Positions 1-9,944 of a stretch of 64,000 bases of DNA are shown one piece after another. The translations under genes were made by a program, and so were the position numbers. The stretch is from Reticulitermes speratus (taxonomy: Eukaryota; Arthropoda; Insecta; Blattodea; Rhinotermitidae), in the NCBI GenBank assembly GCA_021186555.1, contig JAJKFL010000011.1:6516501-6580500 (forward strand), written 5' to 3'. The notes beneath the pieces are model-generated. The model worked only from the letters and a program-made list of their open reading frames with translations. It was not told where the DNA came from and ran no database searches. The stretch's first letter is position 1, and each line of letters opens with the position of its first letter.

Positions 1-53
1 TTTCTGCTCTCCGAAATGTCCTGTTCACCAAAATGTCTAGACACACTGCCTTC

Positions 54-213
54 TATTCAATGGGTACCGGGTTTCTTTCACGGTGGTAAAGCGACCGGGG
101 TGTGAAGTTGAAAAATTACCTCCATCTAGTGCAGAGGTTAAGAATGAATGGAGCTGCACCTATACTCCACTTATGTGTTCATGGCCTTGACAGTGACAAC
201 TTAGCCCTTAACT
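54..213 (+). mobile_element. SINE A, 3' body only
   Basis: The block beginning with GGGTACCGGG, then GCGACCGGGG, then a GAGGTTAAGAATG motif and ending near a CATGGCCTTGACAG motif matches the body of the tRNA-derived SINE A family seen complete at 7251-7510. The tRNA-like head is missing, so this is a 5'-truncated or broken copy. Confidence 0.65.
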
Positions 214-289
214 TTATAAGTTGGCCGAAATTCATAGAACTTCCTGTACATGTTACAGTGAAGGTCACATTACTTTTTATCTTTATTTC

Positions 290-870
290 TAATTTGCTAT
301 CCAAAAATACAAAAATTAAGTTATACAGAACTATAATTTTGCCTGTTGTTTTTTATGAATGTGAGACTTGGTCTCTCACACTGAGGGAGGAACATAAGCT
401 GAGGGTGTTTGAGAATAGGGTGCTGAGGAGGATATTTGGGCCTAAGAGGGACGAGGTAACAGGGGAGTGGAGAAGACTACATAACGAGGAACTTAATGAT
501 CTGTACTCCTCACCAAATATTATTCGGGTGATCAGATCAAGAAGAATGAGGTGGACGGGGCATGTAGCACGTATGGGTGAGGGGAGAGGTGCATACAGGA
601 TTTTGGTGGGGCGACCTGAGGGAAGGAGACCACTTGGAATACCCAGGCTTAGGTGGGAGGATAATATTAAAATGGATCTTGAAGAAGTGCGATGGGGGGG
701 CATGGACTGGACTGATATGGCTCAGGATAGGGACAGGTGGCGGGCTCTTGTGGATGCGGTAATGAACATTCGCTTTCCATAAAACACGCGGAATTTCTTG
801 ACTAGCTGATGACCTGTTAGCTTCTCAAGAAGGACTGTGCTCCATGGATTTAGTTAATTAGTTAGTTAAT
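290..870 (+). mobile_element. RTE-like non-LTR retrotransposon, 3' end (best copy)
   Basis: An open frame runs to the stop at 780-782 and encodes the C-terminal tail of an RTE-like reverse transcriptase. In order it shows a YRTIILPVV block, a CETWSLTLREEH block, RRIFGPKRDEVTGEWRRLHN, a [13 protein letters not shown] block, a [10 protein letters not shown] block and a terminal DRDRWRALV. These are the usual blocks of RTE-clade proteins downstream of the RT fingers and palm, which are absent along with the endonuclease. The expected glycine before CETW is a glutamate. After the stop comes a short 3' UTR containing TTCTTGACTAGCTGA and CTTCTCAAGAAGGA, ending in TTAG-type repeats at about 850-870, the typical short-repeat end of RTE elements. 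The upstream start codon near 102 lies in older SINE sequence and is not the protein's true start. 5'-truncated and very probably inactive. Confidence 0.85.
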
Positions 871-1084
871 TTCTAATTACTATTCGTTTCGACTTTCTTC
901 CTTTACAAAGACGTTTTCGTGGTCTGCGCATCCTGAGAGTGGATCATTAATTTTTCAAACGTGTTACTGCAGGAATTTATTAATTGAAAGTTGGTAAAAT
1001 TCTGAATCGTTTTAGCTGGCAGTACTACTGTACAGGATGTACTATATATTTAATGGATAATGCAGCTCTCATCATGCAAGACTT

Positions 1085-1395
1085 GAGGGTCTCGCGGAGG
1101 TGATCATGAGAAAAGGTGTCTTCCGAGATATGACGCCGTGTATTATGGTAAACGGTACCTTTATTAAACTCCAACGCCTTAGATGGATTGGGTTTCTGCA
1201 GCGGATAGATGATGCAAGAAACACCAAGGAAGTATACCATGCCAACTTACACCATAAACAACCTAAAGGGAGACCCAAACCTGGATGGAAAGATGATGTG
1301 GAGAATATCATAAGAAATATGGGAATTGTTAATTGGAGACAAGTAGCGCGGGATAGGGATTGATGGAAGAGGGCAAATAGGGAGGCGCCTATCCT
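1085..1395 (+). mobile_element. RTE-related retrotransposon fragment, second lineage
   Basis: One frame (1100-1363) encodes LRWIGFLQRIDDARN, then a GRPKPGWKDDVENI block and VNWRQVARDRD, followed by an in-frame stop and further family-like residues (WKRANREAP). This is the C-terminal order seen in RTE-type proteins, but the sequence differs from the main family at 290-870. It is a truncated fragment with a nonsense change in the DRDxW motif. Confidence 0.65.
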
Positions 1396-1662
1396 TCTTG
1401 GATTTTGGCGCCACTGAAGAAGATGTATGGTAAACATTTACCAAGGTTGTGGAGGACCCTACTGCGTCCCTTCCTTAGTATAGAATTACGAGAAGGTGGA
1501 GGCAGTGTAGTCGTCGAAAATGTGACAAATTTTTACCACACTAGACAATTTTATAACACAATGTACGACGTCACGTCACAGAAACGCCGTTCTACATCAT
1601 CTAATTAATCCTAGCGTAAAATTAGCTCAATCAAAAAGTAGCTTTGGAACGTAAAGACTACC

Positions 1663-1905
1663 TTTGGCCTTGCCATGGCTCAGGCGGTTAGTCGCCGGCC
1701 TCTTGCCGCGGAGATCCGGGTTCTATCCTGGGTCAGTCCATATGGGACTAATGGTGGACAAAGTGGCACTGGGACAGGATTTTCGCCGAGTACTACGGTT
1801 TTCCCCTGACAATTTCATTCCACCGGAGCTCCATGACTAGAAAAAAAAAACGAAAAATCACTAATCATCTTCATCACAGGGTTGCACAATAAGCCTTAAG
1901 GCTGC
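1663..1905 (+). mobile_element. SINE C, tRNA-derived
   Basis: It starts with GCCATGGCTCAGGCGGTTAG, an A-box-like head, and has a B-box-like GGGTTCTATCC about 45 bp downstream. The body contains GTGGACAAAGTGGCACTGGG and ends in A-rich sequence. Related copies lie at 43030-43285 and 50380-50470. Confidence 0.65.
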
Positions 1906-2184
1906 GATGCTTTCGTGGCATCTGCTGCGGGGCCCTTCAAAAAAAGGCTACTTTTTTTTTTTTTTGCTGAGTTGTTTGACTTTATGTATTCTTACTTAGT
2001 TATAAGGGAAGGACGGACTGATTATTGAGTGCTGCTTTGAACACAATGTTGAAAGAGGCATATGCCTTTATTCGTACAGTAATCGTATATTTTCCTGGAG
2101 AAACGGACGAAAACTATGAGAACATAACACACTGTGTGCGTGTGACTGTGTGGTACTGCTACCGGGTGAAAACCCAATTGCAGT

Positions 2185-2185
2185 A

Positions 2186-2217
<32 letters not shown>
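2185..2217. repeat. (TAA)n microsatellite
   Basis: About eleven uninterrupted trinucleotide units. Confidence 0.95.
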
Positions 2218-2219
<2 letters not shown>

Positions 2220-2546
2220 TACAATCAAACTTAGTTGTCTCCATTCTGAGTAACTTTTATAGAGCAGAAGAAGTGTAACACTCACATGCTCTGTTAGTAA
2301 GAAGCTCACATTTATTTGTAATGTGACACACACTTCACCTCCTTAAAAATCAAGAAAATTTTGAATCCAAGAACATATATTTTAATTATAATTATTTAAA
2401 TAACGGAGATTTTTGCATTTGATTTCAAAAGCTGGAAACTCCTTGTTTCGAGTCAAATTTTTTTTTTTTTTTTAGATTTTTAAAACTCAGTTGTTTTACG
2501 AATGTACGAGTAAAGACGTTCGTGATTACCAACATTCTGAAGCAGC

Positions 2547-2548
<2 letters not shown>

Positions 2549-2584
<36 letters not shown>
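2549..2584. repeat. (TTA)n microsatellite
   Basis: About twelve uninterrupted ATT/TTA units. A 16-T run lies upstream near 2459. Confidence 0.95.
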
Positions 2585-2589
2585 TCAAT

Positions 2590-3580
2590 TTTGGCATCAT
2601 ATATAAACACCGCCCTTAGCAAGTAGCCTACTTATACTGAAACGTGTTACATTATTTGCAGCGAAAAAGGGAGCTTTTAAAGGGGTGAAATATTTGTTGC
2701 TTATAAATGAAAACTTCAAACTTTTGAACACAAAATTTTATTTTCAGGGAAAGTAAACACACTCTTTAAATCTGAAAAATGAATGCGACAACAAGTACAA
2801 AGCACAGTATGCTCAGGCATTATTAAACACAGTCCCTTATGTAATCTTGATATGGATGGTGAAACAAGCTACACACTTCAACTCGATGCGAAGGCACTGC
2901 AAAGAAATTCTATAAATTAAATGAAGGGTTGGCCTAAACAGAACGTAAGGTTTTCGGTCGATACATGTTGTCATACCCTGTATGGTTACTAACATAAAAA
3001 AGCATTTGTTAAATAAAAAAACCTGTTTCAGTATTTTATTAAATTCTTGCCAAATTCTTGAAAAATGCGCTTATTTTATTTTGTATGTCAGTAACTAACC
3101 GACACTATTGTAGTGCAACCTGACAGTTCAGCAGCGCTACTGTCATATCGTTCCACTGTGCAAGATCCTGCACAAACGTCATTCTTCCCACACCTTTTCT
3201 TCAGTACATTGGCTTGCCGAAAATGAAGCACTGCGGAGGCGCATTGTCTATAGCTGTGTCTGGCAAGATGTATGAATAATTATGGCACTTCGCCTGCGCA
3301 TTCACGCAAAAACACGCAAACACCGACTTCGTATCAGAAGAAAGAAATGAAATCCCGTATTTTCTGTCTCCCGTTATATCGTGTTAAATTTATTTGGCTA
3401 AAAAAAGACCCACATCATAACTTCAACATTTATCAAATATATTTCCCGAAATAAAATATACAGAATATTAGTAACTAACAATTTATTTCTTACTTCAATG
3501 TAATTTTCTTTCCTACACAGATTAGACACTAGCAGTTTCAGACTTCATTTCCACTTAGTTCTATATTCCTTTTCTTTTAA
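2590..3580. other. No recognised feature
   Basis: A/T-rich unique-looking sequence. No repeat family used elsewhere in the window and no protein domain was recognised. The longest open frame, 60 codons at 3272-3454, looks random. Confidence 0.5.
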
Positions 3581-3585
3581 ATTTT

Positions 3586-3865
3586 GGGCCGGGATAGCTC
3601 AGTCGATATAGCGACACGCTACGGGACTGGACGGTCCAGGGATCGAATTCAAGTGGCGGCCAGATTTTTCACACCGGTCCAGACGGATCCTGGGGCCACC
3701 CAGCCTCCAGTATAATGGGTACCGGGTCTCTTTCCCGGGGGTTAAAGCGTCTGGGACGTGGTGTTAATCCACCCCACCTAGAGCCGAGGTTACAGGAAGA
3801 GTAGAGCTATACGCCTACTCCTCCTTTGGGCCTTCTTGGCCTGTTCTAAGGTGACCTTTACAGAT
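3586..3865 (+). mobile_element. SINE A, near full length
   Basis: The tRNA-like head has an A box in GATAGCTCAGTCGATATAGC and a B-box region in GGTCCAGGGATCGAATTC. The body follows, with CCAGCCTCCAGTATAATGGG, TACCGGGTCTCTTTCCCGGG and GAGCCGAGGTTACAGG, and the copy ends near a GCCTTCTTGGCCTGTTCTA motif. The B box is mutated (ATTCAAG for ATCCCGG). Confidence 0.8.
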
Positions 3866-4013
3866 TTCTTTTAAGTGAACTCCGAGTTGCAAGATTCTGC
3901 TATTGACCAATATCTTCACGTGTTGTAAATATTTGTCTCTGTGATGGTGTCTTCTTTTATTCACGGAATTAACTTACGTCTTGTCAACTGAATATATTTC
4001 CTTTTCTAATTAT

Positions 4014-4046
4014 GTATGTATGTATGTATGTATGTATGTATGTATG
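4014..4046. repeat. (TATG)n microsatellite
   Basis: About eight tetranucleotide units. Confidence 0.95.
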
Positions 4047-4225
4047 CGTATGCTGAGACTAACTCACGGGTAAGCTTTGAGATGGCAGCAGTGTCACCAT
4101 TTTCACGGATGAGGCAGGTAACATAACAGGTTAACCAGTGACAAGAATATTGTTACTTAAAAGATAATATATTTGGGAGGGTGAGAAGTTAAATGAAACT
4201 AGACGCATTTTATGTGATGCAAGCT

Positions 4226-4230
<5 letters not shown>

Positions 4231-4262
<32 letters not shown>
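4231..4262. repeat. (TA)n microsatellite
   Basis: About sixteen uninterrupted TA units. Confidence 0.95.
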
Positions 4263-4264
<2 letters not shown>

Positions 4265-4504
4265 ATTACATGTTTTATTTTGTTACTAAGTTCCGTATCA
4301 TTTTCACGTATTGAGGATGTTTAGGCTTCTCGCATAACACATACGCCAAAAAGAAAAAACTTCGGTGTTTCAAGCTACGACTGAACCGCAAATTGTACGT
4401 AAAACGTCACGCCGACAAGTTGAATGTTGGAGATCTTTTTTTGCGGGTGTTAAAATGTTTTAGCTGCTTGAGTGAGGGAAGGGCGAAAGAAAGAAAGAAA
4501 GAAG

Positions 4505-4612
4505 TTGACTGTATTGGAGTTTGTATTTTTCGGCCTCTGTGAACCCCTCCTCTGCCTCCTTCTTCCGTTTTCGGTAGTTTTCTTGCTTTTGTGCGTTAGT
4601 TAGTCTCGGCAT
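4505..4612 (-). other. Possible short coding exon with basic N-terminus
   Basis: On the minus strand an ATG at 4612-4610 opens MPRLTNAQKQENYRKRKKEA, a lysine/arginine-rich start followed by acidic residues, and the frame closes at 4460. It is directly preceded by TTTTTTACAG/GTTCACG, a good 3' splice-site-like sequence. Such basic N-termini occur on DNA-binding and transposon-encoded proteins, but there is no domain to confirm that. The downstream part reads through a GAAA repeat and is unlikely to be coding. It could be a chance frame. Confidence 0.2.
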
Positions 4613-4630
4613 CGTGAACCTGTAAAAAAC

Positions 4631-4674
4631 AGCGCCGAGGTGACCCACCTATGTGTACCGAAATGTAAGACGTT
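4631..4674. repeat. 44-bp direct repeat, copy 1
   Basis: Identical to 4878-4921, 247 bp away. The shared block contains GGTGACCCACCTATGTGTAC. Copy 1 sits directly upstream (minus strand) of the possible exon at 4505-4612. Confidence 0.9.
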
Positions 4675-4710
4675 CGATGGTGAGAGTGTGAAAATCGTAG
4701 ATGATTTTGA

Positions 4711-4725
4711 CATGGCCGCCATTTT
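4711..4725 (-). promoter_or_regulatory. YY1-like AAAATGGCGGCCATG motif
   Basis: The minus strand reads AAAATGGCGGCCATG. AAnATGGCGGC is a known YY1-type element found at animal transcription and translation starts. It lies about 100 bp upstream of the possible exon at 4505-4612. One short match in 64 kb can arise by chance. Confidence 0.25.
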
Positions 4726-4877
4726 GGCAGATTTCAAGATTTTTTTATGATTCTTTTTTTCTTTTAGCGTGTAGGCATATTCCTTACCTTTCAAACTACT
4801 TATCGTTCACTGCTGTAGTCGAAGTAGGCGCGGAGCACTGTGAAGAAACGTAGGTAACGCGAAAGTCTGACACCGCG

Positions 4878-4921
4878 AGCGCCGAGGTGACCCACCTATG
4901 TGTACCGAAATGTAAGACGTT
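4878..4921. repeat. 44-bp direct repeat, copy 2
   Basis: A perfect second copy of 4631-4674 in the same orientation. Sequence on either side differs between the copies. Confidence 0.9.
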
Positions 4922-4924
4922 TTA

Positions 4925-5700
4925 CGTCAAAAGTTGTCGTTTAAAAATGTACCTTAGTGTTATGAAAATTGTTCTTCCGATTACGTGCGTTTCCATGTGA
5001 TTCTCTTGCTGTATTTACTTCCGAACTACTTTATACTTATTTAAAAAGTAAAGTCATTCTAAATCATATTTAAAAGTTATTTCCTAACATGCAGGAAGTA
5101 CTGAATTGTAATTACAAAAACTCATCCCTTATTGCTGTTTAGCGAATTAATCGCAGTTTTTAGTACTGTTAAAGGAGGCGATAAACGTGGTTACCTCACT
5201 GTCTCAAAGGTTAATCCAATGGACCAGCCATGTTCTTATATGTAAAATAGAAGTAAAAATTATCCTATGTGCACTGAAGATTCACATGAAATGACGTAAG
5301 CCAGGAAACGTGGTGCAACTTCCAGTTACCTACAGTACATTCACCTGCAAATAGAAGGGTGAAGCCAAGCTGATAAACTCTCTAGCAATTTTTCGGTTTG
5401 AAAATAATGACATGAAGCTACCTGAAATAATCCCTTTAGTTTTACGGGAACCTGTAAGATCTTCAGAGATGATAATATTAGAAAGGTTTTTAGAAATTGG
5501 ATTAGCTGTCTCAAGGTCTAATTGGGAGGTTATGTGAAAAACGTAATACATTTTTGTTTCGGTAAGACCGTCATTTTTTTGACATCCTGGATATTTGTGA
5601 AGTTCTCAAAGAGAACCAAAACGCTGAGTTTATTAGCTAGTTATTTATTTGGTTAATTATTAACTAGTTAGCTAGATGTTAGCTTCGTTACATTCTTATT
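4925..5700. other. No recognised feature
   Basis: A/T-rich; no repeat family or protein similarity recognised. It ends in short TAGCTAG/TTAG-like runs around 5635-5680. Confidence 0.5.
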
Positions 5701-5705
5701 TGATC

Positions 5706-5831
5706 AGATATCTGCGCTCTTCTGTGATATTACGCGGCGTCGTGTGGTAATTGTTTACCGATGTTTCGGGACAACGTATCGGTCCCATCATCACGGGTCA
5801 AGAGTCCGAGTAGTCAGTTATGTAGATTAAC
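5706..5831 (-). mobile_element. Hairpin element H, single-arm copy
   Basis: One arm of the H family: CTGCGCTCTTCTGTGATATT, then the CGGCGTCGTGTGGTAATTG block, then a hammerhead-like segment at 5768-5812 whose minus strand reads CGTGATGA, a GGGACC..GTCCC hairpin and GAAACATCGG. It is followed by AGAGTCCGAGTAG, also seen after the arm at 13066-13244. The opposing arm is missing, and C3 of the hammerhead core is a G. Confidence 0.6.
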
Positions 5832-5929
5832 TCTTCTGGGTTACGTAAGAAGTCGTTTCGTCTGGTAGATATGTGCCAAAGTTTCGGATGTCTGTCTTTG
5901 TTTAATTAGTCAGTCAGGTAGCTAGCTGA

Positions 5930-6700
5930 ACTATAGCTATGTTTGCTACGCTTATCAGCACCTGGACGTGGCCCGTGTTCGCAAAACCCACCAGGGGTAG
6001 ACCCGTGACGCGCGCCGCTCGGCAGCAGCAGCTAAAGATAGACCCAGGCAGCAACAGGCCCTCCCCTGCACATCACAAAGCATCCAGAGTTCCGCAGAGC
6101 ACGCGTGCTGGTCCATTGGCAGGTGTGCCAAAGCCGCCCTTTTCCTTCCCTGGCTAGTGCTTCCTCCCTTTTTGCCCATTATTTTCCTTCCTCTCTGTAA
6201 AGCACATACACCACATTTACTATACAAGAGCACCTCCTCCTGGCTGCCAGTATGTCGGCAGCTCTTTTTCCTCTACCTCCCCACAATCTCGGTATTTGTT
6301 CCTGTTCTACTTCTCCTGCTGAAAGCTGTTCTCTCGCTCTGTCTCTCTCAAACTGTCTCTCTCTTTTCAAGAGCCAATAGGAATTCGAGGTAGCAAATTT
6401 TACCACGCGCCAGCAAGAGCAGATTCCGTGGCATGTCACATCACAAACGCGCCCAATCCCCTATCAGAAGTTGGAATATTTGTCATATGTGTACATGTGT
6501 CCGTTATATGGTAGCAACCCTCTTCCTGTCTAAGCCCACTTCATACAAAAGAAAACAATTGCACGTTAAACTATACCACCACATGCCTTCTTTACAAATA
6601 AAGTGTGTTCTTGCTACACAGACGTGGTGCGTTTTCAATATCATTGTCACTCTAATCCAAGTCGTGTGTAACAGGATGCCATCTTCCTGTGAACCGTAAC
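5930..6700. other. GC- and pyrimidine-rich island, possible solo LTR
   Basis: Clearly richer in G+C and C/T tracts than its surroundings. An AATAAA signal near 6597 is followed within 40 bp by CTACACAGACGTGGTGCG, an arrangement reminiscent of a Gypsy-type LTR. No duplicate copy, TG..CA ends or target duplication could be fixed, so the LTR reading is a guess. Several overlapping frames of 70-90 codons show no domain. Confidence 0.2.
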
Positions 6701-6819
6701 TGCTGCTATGCAGTCACAAATATCTGTTATTGTACAACTATCACGTGTCGTGTGCACACACGCTGTAATCTTCTAAGATTTGATGAGCTGATATTCTTTC
6801 GAAGGAGCCCTTCCAGGCT

Positions 6820-7140
6820 TTTGTATATCTAAACGCACGGTGCAGATGGGAAATGTTTCGGAAAACCTGCAAGGAAAATATCAATACCTTTGGGAGATGA
6901 AGGCTTAGGCGGGAGATTAATGCTAAAACGAATTTTAAATAAATTGGATATGAGGGTTTGGACTGTTTCATACGACTCAGAAGAGCGTATAAGCATTTAA
7001 TGAAATTTGACCTCAGTAAAATGTTAGGATTTTTTTTAACCACGTTAGTTACTGTTAGCTTCTCTAGAAGATCTTGGCTGTATGACGTTTGTTGTTTGGT
7101 TATGTTATCAGTCAATAAGTTAGCTAGTTCCAAGCACTTT
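6820..7140 (+). mobile_element. RTE-like 3' end, strongly decayed
   Basis: It retains the order AGGCTTAGGCGGGAGATTAA, then a stretch corresponding to NIKMDL, then GTTAGCTTCTCTAGAAGATC and a TTAGCTAG-like end, matching the 3' part of the copy at 290-870. No frame survives. A 153-codon minus-strand frame across it is a chance antisense frame. Confidence 0.55.
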
Positions 7141-7250
7141 TTTAAAGACACTTTAACTCTCTGAAGTCTAAAAACGCAACGTGAAAGTGCCTTTCTGTTC
7201 ATTACTCCCAGACAACTGAAAGATCATTGCCTCCTTCAAAGGTTTACGGG

Positions 7251-7510
7251 TGGGCCGAGATAGCTCAGTCGGTATAGCGACTACGCTAAGAGCTGGACGG
7301 TCCGGGGATCGAATCCCGGTGGGGCGAGATTTTCAGCACCCTTCCAGATCTGCCCTTGGGTCAACCCAGCCTCCTGTACAATGGGTACCGGGTCATTCCC
7401 GGGTGTAAAGCGGCCGGGGCGTGGAGTTGACCACCCACCCCTATCTAGCGCCGAGGTTAAATCAAGAGTAGAGCTATACCTCTACTCTAAAGGTTCAAGG
7501 GCTTCGCCCG
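7251..7510 (+). mobile_element. SINE A, full-length reference copy
   Basis: Its tRNA-like head has A box GATAGCTCAGTCGGTATAGC and B box GGGGATCGAATCCCGG, 20-30 bp apart as in tRNA genes. The body contains CCCAGCCTCCTGTACAATGG, GTACCGGGTCATTCCCGGG, GTAAAGCGGCCGGGGCG and GCGCCGAGGTTAAATC, and ends in a GAGCTATACCTCTACTC block. It should be transcribed by RNA polymerase III if active. The 3' end is cut short relative to copies ending in TTTACC repeats. Confidence 0.85.
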
Positions 7511-7549
7511 CATGTCCTTCTGGTAAGATGGTGTAGACTAGTATGAAGA

Positions 7550-8460
7550 GTTGGTAGAATTTGTCTTTTCTTCTTCTACTCTTCCTCCTCCTCTTCGTCC
7601 TCCTCAAGCACTACAGTCCGTTGTGGACCTTCGCTCGCAATACAGTTCTTCTCCCTTCCTTTCGGTCTCTGGCCACTGCATGCCAATTTGTTATTCCAAT
7701 TGTCTGCAGATCCTCTTCACCCGCATCAGTCCACCTTTCTGTGACCTTCCTCTTTTCCTTGTTCATTCCATTCTGGCAATCAGTATCCGTTTTGGCATTC
7801 TTTCGTTATTCATACTTTAAATACGTCTATACCATCTCAGTCTGATGGATATTTATACATTTCACAATGTCTGCCCTTTGTAATATATCCTTTAGTTCCT
7901 TATTTGTTCTTATTCTCCAGCTTTCTTCTTCTTTTACAGGACCATGAATTTTTCTTACAATCTTTCATTTTGAATATTCTAAGAGCACGTACATTCGAAC
8001 CCGGTTATAACGATATCGGTTTATGCGACACCTCGTACATAGCGTCAGATATTCTGTGGTACCAATTAATGCGTCTCTTTTAACCATAACATTACACTCC
8101 TCAGTTATAACAACACTCGTTTATAACGACACAAAATATTCAGTCCCTTTCATGACGTTATAACCGAGTTAGACCCTATTTCTTTTGAGTTAACTGTCCA
8201 GGCTTCAGCTCCGTATTTTAAAGATAGGTCATATTAAAATCTATGAATTTCTTGCTTAGACTTTCGGAGCAAGAGTTTAGACCTGAAAAGTTTATTAAGT
8301 GCTTAGTATGCGTGGATTGCTCTCATATTTTTGGAATTAATGTCTGTACATATTTTGTCTCCATTACCTAGAACTGACCCCAAGTACACGTATTTAAAGT
8401 TCTCGAATCCTTCAAATTTAAAATCATTTATTTTAAATGATCCATAACTGTGCATTGAGC
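7550..8460 (-). mobile_element. RTE-related fragment split by a MITE
   Basis: Reading the minus strand from about 8460: coding-like sequence with LGSVLGNGDKICTDINSK and an AEAWTVNSKEIRA block, continuing after the MITE at 7992-8176 with LRIFKMKDCKKNSWS and further C-terminal residues, ending in a GGA-rich tract near 7560-7590. AEAWTV corresponds to the AETWTL block of RTE-type proteins. Removing the MITE plus one TA rejoins the frame exactly across the insertion. Elsewhere frameshifts and stops are present. Its purine-rich 3' end differs from the TTAG end of the main family and resembles 41965-42260. Confidence 0.7.
7992..8176 (-). mobile_element. Pogo/Tigger-like MITE, copy 1 (nested)
   Basis: About 185 bp flanked by TA on both sides. 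Both ends carry an inverted GAAC(C/T)CGGTTATAACG-type repeat, and the interior contains TTATAACGACACAAAATATT. TIRs of this kind with TA duplication are typical of pogo/Tigger members of Tc1/mariner. It lies inside the RTE fragment 7550-8460. Confidence 0.75.
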
Positions 8461-8577
8461 AATTAGGTGTGGTAGCGAAACCAACATATGCACAGAAGTG
8501 TAGGAAAGAACATTATAAGCACAGCATACCTCGTATAGTATAATGGCCGACATATTTAGGAGGTACACTAGGTTTAT

Positions 8578-8830
8578 GCCGATCCCAGTTGCCGCGCTGT
8601 CTAAGGCGTGGGTCTGCGGCCGCTCTCTTCATGGGATTCTGGGTTCGAATTCCGCCGGGGGCATGGATGTCTGTCTCTTGTGAGTGTTGTCAGGTAGAGG
8701 TCTCTACGTCGGGTAATCACTTGTCCAGAAGAGTCCTACAGGGTGTGGTGTTTCTGAGTGTGATCGTGATGTCTTGATAATGAGGAGGCTCTGGCCCACT
8801 AGTGGCTGTTGCGCCATTGGAAAAAAAATT
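8578..8830 (+). mobile_element. SINE B, tRNA-derived, tail variant b
   Basis: The head GCCGATCCCAGTTGCCGCGC has an A-box-like segment, and the B box reads GGGTTCGAATTCC. The conserved core is GGGGGCATGGATGTCTGTCT. The 3' end (GAGGAGGCTCTGGCCCACTA..GTTGCGCCATTGG, then A8) is shared with the copy at 16728-16980 but not with other B copies. Confidence 0.8.
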
Positions 8831-9089
8831 CTGTATTTATATTATACTTTCATATACATATGTGCGTTTGTTGGTTTCGCTACGATATTAAAATAATCTA
8901 TTATTTTGTCCTGGAGGTAACTTTTCACTTGTACAGGGGACATATTGATGTACTTGGTTCTCTCTTCATAAACTCTTAAGCCAATTTTTCTATCCTCAGT
9001 TTCCAGGCGAAAATTCAAACGCTCGGACGAAAATCTACCCCATGTCATGTTATCGCACTTGAAGAATAAAATGAGTCTAACTTATGCAC

Positions 9090-9300
9090 AAATATTCCTT
9101 TCCTACCCTACAGATAACAGAGCTTACTTCCATTAGAAAGGCCAATTAGCTAATGCTGTAAATGAAAAAAAAAATAACCTGTTTATTTAAGAAGCATACG
9201 GAATACAGAAATGCGCTCTGTGAGCAAAACGCGGAGTTTCTTAATGTTACTGAAGGTGTTACGTATATTAACCACTAGGTTTTAAAGGGCTAAGTGCATT
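9090..9300 (+). repeat. Unclassified dispersed repeat R1, copy 1
   Basis: Contains TAATGCTGTAAATG, a GTGAGCAAAACGCGGAGTTT segment and TTAATGTTACTGAAGGTGTT, then CCACTAGG. The same ordered blocks recur at 14160-14345, 16535-16690, 49725-49915 and inverted at 42790-42995. Confidence 0.5.
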
Positions 9301-9647
9301 CATTTTGTTCTCATTCTGGTCCGGCCCTCCCAGTTTTTTTTTTTCAAATTTGGAATATAGCTCTATGTTTTGTGCCTTATATTACTACGTACACGGACAG
9401 TAGAAGATGCACGCCTTGAGTAAGATGTCAGCTGATACGTGACCGATGGCTTGCAGCCCAAGTTTCGAAGTTACATAAACTATCTCGTAAACTAAAATTC
9501 ACTAAATAAGTTGAGTTTACCTGTCTGTCTTTACAGAGATATCAGATCGTTTTAAACCGCACTGACACTCAGGACCTCTGTACTGCGGAACATTCGTTTA
9601 GGCTTGAGTTAAATAATTTGCCGTGTGAGTGCGTCATATTATCACAT

Positions 9648-9942
9648 CTCTGTTTAATTTTTTTTTTTTTAGTCGTCCTCTTCTACCTATTCCGGTTTCT
9701 TGTTTCAGTGTCGAGGTTATTAATTCCTTTTGATCACACTGAAAGACACACCACAGTCGGTAGGCCTCCTCTGGACGAGGGATCGGCTCATCGCAGAGGC
9801 CTCTACCTGACAACACACAGCACTCACAAGATACAGACATCCATGCCCCCGGTGGGATTCGAACCCACGATCCTAGTAAGCGAGCGGCCGAAGACCCACG
9901 CCTTAGACCGCGCGGCCACTGGGATCGGCCTCTGTTTAATTT
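9648..9942 (-). mobile_element. SINE B with 13-bp TSD
   Basis: The element occupies 9661-9929. The perfect duplication CTCTGTTTAATTT flanks it at 9648-9660 and 9930-9942. On the minus strand it opens with GCCGATCCCAGTGGCCGCGC, has B box GGGTTCGAATCCC and core GGGGGCATGGATG, and ends in A12. The sequence before the A tract (CTCGACACTGAAACAAG) is not shared with other B copies. Clean duplication and poly-A show insertion by a LINE machinery. Confidence 0.88.
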
Positions 9943-9944
9943 AC

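Noticed and set aside
102..782. Complete 226-residue host protein
   Set aside because: The N-terminal third reads through SINE A sequence. The rest is the C-terminal tail of an RTE-like protein without RT core.
6741..7202. 153-codon minus-strand gene
   Set aside because: Antisense to a decayed RTE 3' end, with no domain and no start context.
8471..8885. Inverted GTAGCGAAACCAACA repeats as ends of a transposon
   Set aside because: Only about 23 bp match, the interval is mostly SINE B and no target duplication is visible; noted only as a weak inverted repeat.
9840..9930. tRNA gene on the minus strand (A and B boxes, GGGTTCGAATCCC)
   Set aside because: The same head occurs in at least seven loci joined to a common SINE body and poly-A, no complete cloverleaf with a 3' acceptor strand is present, and this copy has a 13-bp TSD. 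It is a SINE head.
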